A stretch of DNA of 56,121 nucleotides from Chloroflexota bacterium (GTDB lineage Bacteria > Chloroflexota > Anaerolineae > Anaerolineales > Villigracilaceae), in the NCBI GenBank assembly GCA_013152325.1, contig JAADGN010000118.1, forward strand, positions 1 to 56,121, written 5' to 3'. Shown piece after piece: positions 25,765-33,504 of the stretch (the stretch's first letter is position 1; every line of letters starts with the position of its first letter). A program made the translations under genes and the position numbers. Below the pieces are notes generated by a model. It was not told the origin of the DNA. It made no database searches and was given only the letters and a program-made list of their open reading frames with translations.

Positions 25765-27645
25765 ATGCCCTACGGTTATCACGGCAAAATCCTGCACGTC
25801 TATCTGGACGACCAGCGGCTGGAAGTGGAAGAGCCGCCGGAAGCGTTCTACCGCACCTATATGGGCGGCAGCGCCTTCGGCGCATACTACCTGCTCAGGC
25901 ACACGCCCAAAAACGCCGACCCGCTTGGCCCTGAGAACACGCTCACCCTGGCGCTGGGCGTGCTGACCGGCGCGCCGATTTCCGGGCAGAGCCGTCTGAC
26001 CGCGGTGGCAAAATCCCCATCCAGCGGCGGGATCGGCGATTCGCAGTCGGGCGGTTTCTTCCCGGCGGAGATGAAATTCGCCGGTTTCGACGCCGCCGTC
26101 ATCCACGGTCGGGCGGAGCGACCGCTCTACCTGTGGCTGCACGACGGTCAGGCGGAGCTGCGTCCTGCCGAACACCTGTGGGGCAAAACCACCGGCGTGG
26201 TGGAAGACATCCTGAAAAACGAATTGGGGGACGAGAAAGTCCAGGTTTTGCAAACCGGTATCGCCGGGGAAAACGGCGTGCGCTACGCGGCGATGATCAG
26301 CATGGCCACGCGCGCCAACGGGCGCACCGGCATGGGCGCGGTCATGGCGAGCAAGAATCTCAAGGCTGTGGTCGTGCGCGGCAAAAAGCGTCCCGCCATC
26401 GCCGACAAGAAAGGCCTGAACGAACACGCCCGTTGGGGGGCGAAGAACTTCCCCGAATCAGACATCTGGGGCATGGGCCTGTACGGTACGGCGGAGGTCG
26501 TCGACTCGCAGAACGAGGGCGGCGGCCTGCCCACCCGCAACTGGGCCAGCGGCACCTTCGAAGGCTGGCAGGCCCTGGACGGCAAGACGATGGCGAACAC
26601 CATCCTCACCGGACGCGAGACCTGCTACGCCTGCACAGTGCGCTGCAAACGGGTGGTGGAGGTCACCGATGGGGAGCATCCGGTAGAGCCGCGCTACGGC
26701 GGCCCGGAATACGAAACCGTCTCCACCTTCGGCTCCTACTGCGGGGTGGACGATCTGAAAGCGGTGGCCTACGCCAATCAATTGTGCAACATGTACGGCC
26801 TGGACACGATCTCCTGCGGGGCGACGATCGCCTGGGCGATGGATTGTTTCGAGCGCGGTCTGCTCACCACCGCCGATACTGACGGCCTGGAACTGCGCTT
26901 CGGGAACGCCGAGGCGATGCTGGCGCTGGTCGAGAAGATCGCCCGCCGCGAGGGGTTCGGCGACCTGCTGGCCGAAGGCTCGGCGCGCGCCGCACAGAAG
27001 ATCGGGCGCGGCACCGAGGAACTGGTCGTGGCCGTCAAGAATCAGGAACTCCCGGCGCACATGCCGCAGGTCAAACGCTCGCTGGGGCTGATCTACGCCG
27101 TCAACCCCTTTGGGGCCGATCACCAGTCCAGCGAGCACGACCCCTCCTACAACTGGTATCCGGAGCGCATGGCCGAAATCGGTCTGACCGACCCCCAACC
27201 CAACGACGTGCTCAACGAAGAGAAAATTCGCTTTGCGCTGACCACGCAATATCTCTACTCGGCGCTCGATTCGGTCAACATGTGCCAGTTCGTCTTCGGC
27301 CCCTCCTGGCATCTGTACAGCACCAATCAACTGGTCGAGGCCATTCGTCTGGTCACCGGCTGGGAGGTGGACGTGGAGGAACTGCTGCGGGTCGGGGAGC
27401 GCCGCCTGAACCTGCTGCGCGCCTTCAACGCCCGCGAGGGCTTCACCCGCGCCGACGATAAACTGCCCAGGAAGATGTTCCAACCCCTGAAGGGCGGTCC
27501 CACCGACGGTGTGGCGCTGACCGAAGAAGAGATCGAGACTGCCAAAGATATGTATTACCGCATGGCCGGCTGGGACGAGAACGGCGTCCCCACGCGCGGG
27601 AAACTGGCGGAACTTGGCCTGGAGTGGATTGAATTCAACCACTGA
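25765..27645 (+). CDS. Aldehyde:ferredoxin oxidoreductase family enzyme (second copy)
   Basis: 626 residues, GGAGGTGACCC before ATG. Canonical cluster ligands Cys287, Cys290, Cys294 (CYACTVRC) with Cys507 (SVNMCQF) as fourth. The pterin domain shows MGGSAFGAYYL and SGGIGDSQSGGFF. It differs in length and Cys spacing from the first AOR and is not a recent duplicate. The last codons (EFNH, stop) lie inside a CACTGAGACGCGGAG-type repeat that begins at 27637, so the C-terminus has been defined by that element. A tungstate transporter and pterin genes are not in the window. Confidence 0.87.
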   Translation: MPYGYHGKILHVYLDDQRLEVEEPPEAFYRTYMGGSAFGAYYLLRHTPKNADPLGPENTLTLALGVLTGAPISGQSRLTAVAKSPSSGGIGDSQSGGFFPAEMKFAGFDAAVIHGRAERPLYLWLHDGQAELRPAEHLWGKTTGVVEDILKNELGDEKVQVLQTGIAGENGVRYAAMISMATRANGRTGMGAVMASKNLKAVVVRGKKRPAIADKKGLNEHARWGAKNFPESDIWGMGLYGTAEVVDSQNEGGGLPTRNWASGTFEGWQALDGKTMANTILTGRETCYACTVRCKRVVEVTDGEHPVEPRYGGPEYETVSTFGSYCGVDDLKAVAYANQLCNMYGLDTISCGATIAWAMDCFERGLLTTADTDGLELRFGNAEAMLALVEKIARREGFGDLLAEGSARAAQKIGRGTEELVVAVKNQELPAHMPQVKRSLGLIYAVNPFGADHQSSEHDPSYNWYPERMAEIGLTDPQPNDVLNEEKIRFALTTQYLYSALDSVNMCQFVFGPSWHLYSTNQLVEAIRLVTGWEVDVEELLRVGERRLNLLRAFNAREGFTRADDKLPRKMFQPLKGGPTDGVALTEEEIETAKDMYYRMAGWDENGVPTRGKLAELGLEWIEFNH

Positions 27646-27663
27646 GACGCGGAGCACACCGAG
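27637..27663 (+). repeat. Repeat R1, left flank of the GxxExxY gene
   Basis: 27 bases starting AACCACTGAGACGCGGAG. It matches the reverse complement of the right-hand element at 28158-28184 at about 21 of 27 positions, so the two form a degenerate inverted repeat around the GxxExxY gene. A second fragment, CCACGGAGAAC, follows at about 27675. Confidence 0.6.
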
Positions 27664-27692
27664 ATGAAGGTGAAGCCACGGAGAACTGGTGA

Positions 27693-28085
27693 ATGACACC
27701 CCGGCAGAATCTCCTCGAAGAATCCCTGACGCGTGAAATTATTGGGGCGTCTATCGAAGTGCATAAAGCCTTGGGGCCGGGTTTACTCGAATCAGCCTAT
27801 CAGGCTTGCCTTGCGCACGAGTTGACTCTGCGCGGTGTTCAATTTGAACGCGAGGCGGCTTTCCCCGTTACTTACAAGGGGAAGAAGTTGGATTGTGGCT
27901 ATCGCGCAGATTTCATTGTGGAGGGCAGAGTTGTTGTTGAATTAAAAGCAGTTGTCAGACTCGAATCTGTCTATGAAGCCCAACTGCTAACCTATCTCAA
28001 ACTTTCGGGCTGCAAGGTTGGGCTGCTCATCAACTTCAATGTGCCCGTGCTCAAAGACGGTATCGTCCGACGGGTGCTTGGATAA
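27693..28085 (+). CDS. GxxExxY-family protein
   Basis: 130-residue protein with the family signature GPGLLESAY (residues 28-36) and nuclease-like segments YRADFIVEGRVVVELKAV (D and ExK in a PD-(D/E)xK-like arrangement) and LLTYLKLSG. Function is not established; the fold suggests a nuclease-related domain. Such genes often sit as solitary cassettes bounded by CACGGAGAACAC-type repeats, exactly as here. It interrupts an otherwise metabolic operon and probably arrived separately. Confidence 0.85.
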   Translation: MTPRQNLLEESLTREIIGASIEVHKALGPGLLESAYQACLAHELTLRGVQFEREAAFPVTYKGKKLDCGYRADFIVEGRVVVELKAVVRLESVYEAQLLTYLKLSGCKVGLLINFNVPVLKDGIVRRVLG

Positions 28086-28113
28086 ACACCACTGGAATGC
28101 GGAGTATACGAGG
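28085..28113 (+). repeat. Repeat R2, immediately 3' of the GxxExxY gene
   Basis: Degenerate direct copy of R1 (CACTGGAATGCGGAG versus CACTGAGACGCGGAG), starting at the stop of the GxxExxY gene. Confidence 0.45.
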
Positions 28114-28157
28114 ATGATTGTGCATGCAAACGACTTTCTCCGTGCATATCAAAAATG

Positions 28158-28184
28158 CTCTGTGTTCTCCGTGTCTCCGCGGTT
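28158..28184 (-). repeat. Repeat R3, inverted right flank of the GxxExxY gene
   Basis: Reads CTCTGTGTTCTCCGTGTCTC in the + direction, the inverse of R1. It ends 17 bases before the start of the saccharopine-dehydrogenase-like gene and so forms most of that gene's leader. Confidence 0.6.
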
Positions 28185-28201
28185 CTTTTATGGAGGATAA
28201 A

Positions 28202-29371
28202 ATGCGTATCGTTGTTTTAGGTGGGGCGGGAAAAATGGGCTGCATCGCCGTGCAGGCCCTGGCTGGCGATCAGCGCGTGGACGAGGTGGTCATCGCCGAC
28301 TTCAACCTCGAGAACGCGCGCGTCGTCGCCGACTACATCCAAAGCCCAAAGATCAAGATCGAGCACGTGGACGTCAACGACCACGCCGGTCTGGTGAACG
28401 TTCTCGCAGGTGCGGACGCCTGCCTGAACGCCACCGTCTATTACACCAACCTGCCCATCATGGAGGCTTGCCTGGAAGCGGGCGTCTCCTACACCGACAT
28501 GGGCGGGCTGTTCCACACCACGTTGAAGCAGCTCGAACTCAGCGACCGCTTCGCCGAGCGCGGCATCAGCGCCGTGTTGGGGATGGGGTCTGCGCCGGGC
28601 GTGCCGAACCTGCAATCCCGCTACGCCGCCGACCGGCTGGACACCATCGAGTACATCCGCATCTACGACGGCATCAAGCCGCCCGCGCCGGATGACATGC
28701 GCTTTACCTACGCTGTGCCCACCATCCTGGACGAGATGAGTCTGGCGCCGATGGTCTACCGGGACGGGGAGTTCGTTGCCGAAAAGCCGCTGACCGGTTT
28801 CGAAGACTACTGGTTCGCCGAGCCGCTTGGCCTGCTGCCGATGCACCTTTCCCTGCACTCCGAGGTGGCGACCATCCCGCTCTCCTTCCAGGAGAAGGGC
28901 GTCAAAGAATGCTTCTTCAAGATCAACTACTGGGGCATGGCCAAAGAGACCGTCGAGAAGGTGCGCGTTCTGGCCGACTTCGGCTTCGACAGCGAGGAGC
29001 CGGTGGAGGTCAAGGGCGTCCGGGTCGCGCCGCGCGACGTGATGATCGCCATGATGGGCAACTTCGTTCCGCCGGTGACGGATTTCCTCGCCCCGCCCAA
29101 GAACGAGCCGCCCGACTGGGTCAAGGAGATTGTCACCGAGGTCAAGGGGACGAAGGGCGGCAAGACGGTCACCTACCGCCTCGGCACGCTGACGGTGAAA
29201 GGCGCGCTGCCGACGGGCACTGCCCCGGCGATTGCCGCCATCTGGCTGGCGGAAGGACGCATCCAGCCGGGTGTCTATCCGCCCGAAAAGGCGCTGGAGC
29301 CGGAAGCTTTCTTCGATGAACTGTCCAAGCACCAGATCATGACACGAGTCACTGTGACCGAGATGCTCTAG
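28202..29371 (+). CDS. Saccharopine dehydrogenase-like NAD(P)-dependent oxidoreductase
   Basis: 389 residues from ATG 28202, with ATGGAGG as ribosome site; longer readings pass through repeat R3. The Rossmann motif VVLGGAGKMGCIAVQAL is at 4-20. The family-typical NATVYYTNLPIMEACLEAGVSYTDMGG region is split across 85-115. The C-terminal half is a mixed alpha/beta substrate domain. Related enzymes reduce imines or oxidise secondary amines (saccharopine, carboxynorspermidine). As last gene of the amine module it may handle an imine or opine-like conjugate. No specific substrate can be assigned. Confidence 0.8.
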   Translation: MRIVVLGGAGKMGCIAVQALAGDQRVDEVVIADFNLENARVVADYIQSPKIKIEHVDVNDHAGLVNVLAGADACLNATVYYTNLPIMEACLEAGVSYTDMGGLFHTTLKQLELSDRFAERGISAVLGMGSAPGVPNLQSRYAADRLDTIEYIRIYDGIKPPAPDDMRFTYAVPTILDEMSLAPMVYRDGEFVAEKPLTGFEDYWFAEPLGLLPMHLSLHSEVATIPLSFQEKGVKECFFKINYWGMAKETVEKVRVLADFGFDSEEPVEVKGVRVAPRDVMIAMMGNFVPPVTDFLAPPKNEPPDWVKEIVTEVKGTKGGKTVTYRLGTLTVKGALPTGTAPAIAAIWLAEGRIQPGVYPPEKALEPEAFFDELSKHQIMTRVTVTEML

Positions 29372-29392
29372 GGACAGCTTTGAGGCCAAACA

Positions 29393-29426
29393 AAAACCGG
29401 AAGGCGATGGAGCGCCTTCCGGTTTT
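29393..29426. terminator. Bidirectional rho-independent terminator
   Basis: Perfect 14-bp stem AAAACCGGAAGGCG / CGCCTTCCGGTTTT with a 6-base loop. T-runs follow on both strands, ending the + strand catabolic operon and the convergent - strand membrane-protein gene. Confidence 0.92.
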
Positions 29427-29449
29427 GCTTTGCATTGTTGTGCGGCGGG

Positions 29450-29911
29450 TTAGTCGTCTCCGGTACTTACCACGCTGACTGCTGCTGTACGCTGTCCCCA
29501 CAAGTGTTGGTAGTAATGAATACTCGCGCCGATGCCGATGTACATAACGGCCAAATAGGTCTTTGGAATGGGGGCGTGCAGGCGCAGGAAAATTCCCAGG
29601 GCGATCATAAGCGCGACCAGAGGGTAGCTCTTCCATTCCTGGAAAGCGAAGAGACAGGGCTTTTCGTGCTCCAGGTCTTGAATGCGGCGAATATTTTTCT
29701 TGGCCAGCTTGGAGAAGCCGAGAAAATAAATTGCGAAGGCCAATAAAATGCCCAAAAAGGTCATGGAAGCTTGCACGCTCCAGTGAACGGGAAGCAGCCA
29801 GCCCACGGCAAATTTGGTCAGGAAAATTCCCACGCCAGACCACATCACTCCGGCGGTGAGATGAAGCCATCTTTTGTCTGCCCCGGTTTTGAATTTTTGC
29901 CAAAATGTCAT
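29450..29911 (-). CDS. Four-helix membrane protein of unknown function
   Basis: 153 residues. ATG 29911 has GGAG 6 bases upstream; a longer reading to 29947 lacks a ribosome site. About four membrane segments (LHLTAGVMWSGVGIFLTKFA; ASMTFLGILLAFAIYFLGF; PLVALMIALGIFLRL; TYLAVMYIGIGASIHYY) and a polar Lys/Arg-rich loop. Not recognised. The terminator at 29967-29995 upstream shows that it is transcribed separately from the rest of the membrane-protein cluster. Confidence 0.7.
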   Translation of the reverse strand: MTFWQKFKTGADKRWLHLTAGVMWSGVGIFLTKFAVGWLLPVHWSVQASMTFLGILLAFAIYFLGFSKLAKKNIRRIQDLEHEKPCLFAFQEWKSYPLVALMIALGIFLRLHAPIPKTYLAVMYIGIGASIHYYQHLWGQRTAAVSVVSTGDD

Positions 29912-29966
29912 CTTAACTCCATTGATTTTTATGTTGATGCGACGCACATTGTATCATTTTTTAGGA

Positions 29967-29995
29967 AAACCCCGGAGGCGTCTTGCACCTCCGGG
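29967..29995 (-). terminator. Terminator after the 30112-30807 gene
   Basis: On the minus strand CCCGGAGG pairs with CCTCCGGG around a 9-base loop, followed by GTTTTCC. About 115 bases beyond the stop of the preceding gene; the stretch between (29996-30111) shows nothing else. Confidence 0.65.
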
Positions 29996-30111
29996 TGTTA
30001 TTTGGTAACGGCTTCGCACACACCCTGCAAGGGTTAGCTGTCGAAAAGCGGCTGTCCAGACCAGACGGCCTGGGTCAGGAAGGTCGCTGCTGTGCAGTTT
30101 TCAGAAGAGTC

Positions 30112-30807
30112 TTATGCTGCGTTACGTGGGAGACGGGTTTCTTTTGCCTGGCTTGGTGTTGTTGCCGGTATTCCCACTGTGCCGCGTGTACGCAGAAGCG
30201 AAAGGATGCCGGCGATCACCAGCGTGGCGCCGCCTATCGTCAGCGGGACGTCCAGCACGTGGACCAGGTTGTATCCGTTCAGCATATGGGTAGAACCAAC
30301 CCAAATTGGGGTGGTGAGTGTGACCAGGCCGCTCAGGATCATGGCTGCCCCGGCGGCGATATTGTTGTCGGATGAACCGTTTTTCCCGGAGCGCGTCAGG
30401 TCTACTTTTTGCCAGATGCCCGGTATTCGCAGCAACAGGAAAACGATCAACGTGACGATGGTCATGTTGAACCGGATGTTGGTCGGGGCTACACTGCCGC
30501 GCAACATGCTGGAATAGTACATTTTCGTTCCTGCTGTTGCCAAACCGACCAGCAGGGCGATCAAAACGCCGCGATAGGCCCATTTTTTGCCGCGGATCAG
30601 CGCGACAGTGGCCGCGATCCCCAGCATGGCGGCGGCCAGGGTGAAGATGGTTGCGGTCTGGTAGATGAACTTGTACGGGACGAGGACTTCAAAGTCGTAG
30701 TTCTCAGGAAACCAGGCCACGCATATCGTCCCTATGCCTCCCAGCAGGGTGAAGGCTGCTGTCAGGCCCATCATAATGATCGCGATGACACGTAAAATTT
30801 TTCCCAT
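30112..30807 (-). CDS. Polytopic membrane protein of unknown function
   Basis: 231 residues, GGAGG 7 bases before the ATG. Six to seven helices: two near the N-terminus (LRVIAIIMMGLTAAFTLLGG; TATIFTLAAAMLGIAATVAL), two central and two C-terminal (LDVPLTIGGATLVIAGILSL), with a charged cytoplasmic tail. Single Cys near residue 28, no His-pair motif. Unrecognised. It adjoins the heme O synthase cluster but is separated from it by a strong terminator. An imperfect CRP-like site lies 54 bases upstream of its start. Confidence 0.75.
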   Translation of the reverse strand: MGKILRVIAIIMMGLTAAFTLLGGIGTICVAWFPENYDFEVLVPYKFIYQTATIFTLAAAMLGIAATVALIRGKKWAYRGVLIALLVGLATAGTKMYYSSMLRGSVAPTNIRFNMTIVTLIVFLLLRIPGIWQKVDLTRSGKNGSSDNNIAAGAAMILSGLVTLTTPIWVGSTHMLNGYNLVHVLDVPLTIGGATLVIAGILSLLRTRGTVGIPATTPSQAKETRLPRNAA

Positions 30808-30860
30808 GTTGGCACCTCCGTGTGTGGTTGTGGGATGGGGTTGCGCTTATTTTACCTTGC

Positions 30861-30876
30861 TGTGAATAAAAGCACA
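30861..30876. promoter_or_regulatory. Imperfect CRP/FNR-type site
   Basis: TGTGAATAAAAGCACA matches TGTGA-N6-TCACA at 9 of 10 defined positions. It is upstream of the 30807 gene and close to a possible -10 (TAAAAT on the minus strand at 30849-30854), which would put the site over the promoter rather than at an activating distance. Confidence 0.35.
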
Positions 30877-30926
30877 AACGGCGCGGCGTATTGGGGGAAA
30901 ATACCGGCTGCACAACCTGATGATGC

Positions 30927-30958
30927 AAAAACGCCATCCCTGAAAATCAGAGATGGCG
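30927..30958 (-). terminator. Rho-independent terminator of the heme O synthase/membrane-protein operon
   Basis: On the minus strand CGCCATCTCTGA pairs with TCAGGGATGGCG (one G-U), loop of 3, followed by TTTTT. It starts 12 bases after the stop at 30970. Confidence 0.88.
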
Positions 30959-30969
30959 ATGACGTTTCC

Positions 30970-31575
30970 TTACCCGGCGGCGAACCCGGCCACGAAGGCT
31001 GCGGTCATCAGCAGAAGAAGCGCGGGCAGCACGGTGAGTATCGTCTTTTGCGGGAGAATGGGTTTCCCGGCTTTCAGGAAGGCGAGCAGCAACCCGCCCA
31101 CACCGATCAGCGCGCCGCCTATGCCGACCCAGGCGAATCCACCGGGGGCGACGCCTTTCATGCTTAGAATGATGGGCAGCAAGAAGATGGTCATACCCGC
31201 AATCCCATGCACGATGGCCAGGGGGAACACCGCCATCGTTCCTTCCATTTTGTAACGGGAGTAGACAACGAGCAGAAATCCTACAATGACGAAGATCAGG
31301 TAGGCTGTCCCCCACTGGGGAAGGTGTTGGGAAACGAGACCCAGCGACAGACTGAGCGGGATAATGGTCGAGACGATGACCACGATGGGATTTTCAAGCG
31401 GTTCGAAGCCCAGGATAATGAGCAGCAATCCGGCTACGAGCAAGACGCCAAAGGCGACGGTGTAGGCCCAGGTCGTCAGCGTTCCCAGCCCGTTCACGCC
31501 GACCACAATCTGGTACGCGGCCAGCAGGCCGGTGATCAGGAGCAGGACACGGTCAAGAACGGTCATTTTTTTCAT
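30970..31575 (-). CDS. Six- to seven-helix membrane protein, paralogue of 35167-35775
   Basis: 201 residues from ATG 31575, 5 bases after GGAGG; ATG 31587 lies before that site. Hydrophobic throughout. Its C-terminal half (VHGIAGMTIF, WVGIGGALIGVGGLLLAFL, LPALLLLMTAAF) is clearly homologous to the first gene of the same operon, including one membrane His (His123). No known family recognised. Last gene of the operon with heme O synthase and the 12-helix His-repeat protein, so a subunit or assembly role in that complex is plausible. Confidence 0.75.
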   Translation of the reverse strand: MKKMTVLDRVLLLITGLLAAYQIVVGVNGLGTLTTWAYTVAFGVLLVAGLLLIILGFEPLENPIVVIVSTIIPLSLSLGLVSQHLPQWGTAYLIFVIVGFLLVVYSRYKMEGTMAVFPLAIVHGIAGMTIFLLPIILSMKGVAPGGFAWVGIGGALIGVGGLLLAFLKAGKPILPQKTILTVLPALLLLMTAAFVAGFAAG

Positions 31576-31602
31576 GATGTCCTCCATGAGAGAAAGGTAT
31601 TG

Positions 31603-32478
31603 CTAAACCGTCAGCAATATCATGGCGCTTAGCATGTACAGTGAAGCGTATTTGAACAACCCAAAATTAACCCGTTCTGACGGGCGCACCATGCTCGAAA
31701 TGGCCAGCAGGAATAACCCGCCCGAAAGGACGATCATCAGTCGCAAGTAACCCCAGGTCAGGCCAATGCCGTAGGCGGCGACGCCCATTGTTCCGGCGGC
31801 GATGATGCTTGAGATGGCAATCGTGGCGCGTGTGACGGCAAACCCGTAGGTGGAGGGGAAGGTCGGTACGCCGGCGCGTTCGTAGTCGTCGTGGAAACGC
31901 ATGCTGAAGGTCAGGATATGGGTCGGGATCCAGAAGAGGATCGCCATCGTCAGCGCCAGCCCGATCCAGTCGATGTGTCCGAGTCCGAGCACGCGTCCGG
32001 CCAGGATGGGCATCCCGCCTGAAATCCCGCCCCAGACGATAGACCAGGCTGTGCGGCGTTTGAGCCACAGCGTGTAGACGACCACGTCGAAGAACAGACC
32101 GGCGAAGACGATCAACCCATACAGCGGCGATATGGCGACGGCCCAACCCACCCCCAGGATGGAAAGCGACAGTCCCAGCCGGAGTACTTCGCTGGCGCTC
32201 ACTTTCGATGCCGGCAATGGGCGTGTTTCGGTGCGGCACATTTTGGCGTCAATGTCGCGGTCGTACCACATGTTGAGCACTGTGCTGCCGCTGATTGCCA
32301 AAAAGAGACTGCCGCCCAGGCCCAGCAGGGTGGAAATGGAAAAGACCGGGCAGCGGGCGCTCATGTAACCGGCCAGCCCGGTTGAAAGCAGAAGGCCGGT
32401 TTGCAGACTCTTGGTGAGCGGCCAGTACAGGCGGAGTTTTGTTTTTATTTTGCGGATCGCGGATCGTGGATTGTGCAT
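31603..32478 (-). CDS. ctaB: Protoheme IX farnesyltransferase (heme O synthase)
   Basis: 291-residue UbiA-superfamily membrane enzyme that adds a farnesyl group to heme b, making heme O for heme-copper oxidases. First Asp-rich motif NMWYDRDIDAKMCRTETRPL (69-88) with the Arg-Thr/Arg-Pro-Leu that marks CyoE/CtaB; second motif FHDDYERAGVPTFP in the loop after helix VI. About nine helices. Its presence without cytochrome oxidase subunit II, a cytochrome c or a heme A synthase in the window is notable. It is embedded among membrane proteins, suggesting that one of them uses heme O-type heme. Confidence 0.92.
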   Translation of the reverse strand: MHNPRSAIRKIKTKLRLYWPLTKSLQTGLLLSTGLAGYMSARCPVFSISTLLGLGGSLFLAISGSTVLNMWYDRDIDAKMCRTETRPLPASKVSASEVLRLGLSLSILGVGWAVAISPLYGLIVFAGLFFDVVVYTLWLKRRTAWSIVWGGISGGMPILAGRVLGLGHIDWIGLALTMAILFWIPTHILTFSMRFHDDYERAGVPTFPSTYGFAVTRATIAISSIIAAGTMGVAAYGIGLTWGYLRLMIVLSGGLFLLAISSMVRPSERVNFGLFKYASLYMLSAMILLTV

Positions 32479-32501
32479 GGCTGCTTCTCCGAACCGGTAA
32501 A

Positions 32502-32538
32502 GTAGGGATTAGCGACGGAAATGGTCTCTAATCCCTAC
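32502..32538. other. Intercistronic hairpin between the FGE-like gene and ctaB
   Basis: GTAGGGATTAG (32502-32512) pairs perfectly with CTAATCCCTAC (32528-32538); loop of 15. On the minus strand it is followed by only TTTA, so at most a weak terminator or a processing site. Confidence 0.55.
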
Positions 32539-32553
32539 CTTGATTTTTGGCGC

Positions 32554-33504
32554 TTATCTTGCGCAGCGGAACCCAACGGATGGACTATAGAATTGTGGCC
32601 CCGCGCTGTTGTTCTTCCAAACCCGCAAATCTACTTCGTAGGAGTAGAAACTGCCGCCGCGCATGTAGCGGTAGTGCTGGTCCGGGTAGTCGTCTCCCGT
32701 CCATTGCCAGACGTTGCCGGCCATGTCGTAGAGGCCGTAGGGGCTGGCCGAATCGAGCGTCTCATAGCCCTCGTAGGTCTTGCCGTTGTAGAAACCGACC
32801 GGGGTTGTGTCCCCTAATTTACCATACATCTTCTCGAAGAGATCGGAAGAAGAGTAGTAATTGGCATTGTTGCCCTTGATCTCCTCGCCCCAGGGGAAGG
32901 GGAGACCATGGCCGTTCACGATCTCGGTGCCGCGGGCTGCCTTTTCCCATTCGATCTCGGTCGGAAGGCGGTAGCCGTAGAACTCGCAGTAGGCATTGGC
33001 GCCAAACCAGGTGACCATGGTCATGGGGTGATTGGCGTATTCGGGCATGGCGGAGAATGCCTCTCCATCGAAGACCAGGCGTAGGCTGCCCTCGTCCAGA
33101 GGAACATAAAGTTTTTCCCCTGCCTTGATCTCTACCTCGTGGTCATAGCCATCGAAGGGATCGCCGGGGTAGTAACCGGCCACACCTTCCACAAGCCGGA
33201 CGTTTTCTCCGGCTTCGACCTCCACCGCGCCTATGCTGATTCTGCCGGCGGCCAGCGCGTCATTAAGGAAATTCGCGTACTGTTCATTTGTCACATCGGT
33301 GACCATGATCTCATAGTCGTAGTCGACCATGGTCATGTGGTCGTGCTGCCCGTAGGGGAATTCACCTGCCGGGACTGTGGCCCAGGTTTCAGGATCGACG
33401 CCGGTGTCCACGTAGGGCGGCGTGAGATTGCCAATGTCGGGGGCCGGCGTGCAGGCAGCGGCGAACAAGGCGATCAGGACAAGGATGAAGAAGATGCGCT
33501 TCAT
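32554..33504 (-). CDS. Formylglycine-generating-enzyme-like lipoprotein lacking the catalytic cysteines
   Basis: 316 residues. Signal peptide with AAAC lipobox (Cys18), then an FGE/SUMF1-type domain: NEQYANFLND, LPTEIEWEKAARG, YDMAGNVWQWTGD, MRGGSF and VGFRCAR. True FGEs have two redox cysteines between GGSF and GFRC; here that stretch (SYEVDLRVWKNNSAGPQFYS) has none, so sulfatase activation is unlikely. Extracytoplasmic members of the family often act as binding or assembly modules. It overlaps the 12-helix protein gene by 4 bases, so it is probably its outward-facing partner. Confidence 0.82.
   Translation of the reverse strand: MKRIFFILVLIALFAAACTPAPDIGNLTPPYVDTGVDPETWATVPAGEFPYGQHDHMTMVDYDYEIMVTDVTNEQYANFLNDALAAGRISIGAVEVEAGENVRLVEGVAGYYPGDPFDGYDHEVEIKAGEKLYVPLDEGSLRLVFDGEAFSAMPEYANHPMTMVTWFGANAYCEFYGYRLPTEIEWEKAARGTEIVNGHGLPFPWGEEIKGNNANYYSSSDLFEKMYGKLGDTTPVGFYNGKTYEGYETLDSASPYGLYDMAGNVWQWTGDDYPDQHYRYMRGGSFYSYEVDLRVWKNNSAGPQFYSPSVGFRCAR

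Noticed and set aside
24898-26427. 509-codon antisense frame across the GSAM-like and second AOR genes
   Set aside because: Covers parts of two genes with clear catalytic motifs on the other strand; low-complexity Val/Gly/Arg/His composition.
27637-28184. Repeats around the GxxExxY gene as a CRISPR array
   Set aside because: Copies are degenerate, unequal in orientation and spacing, and enclose a coding gene; no cas genes.
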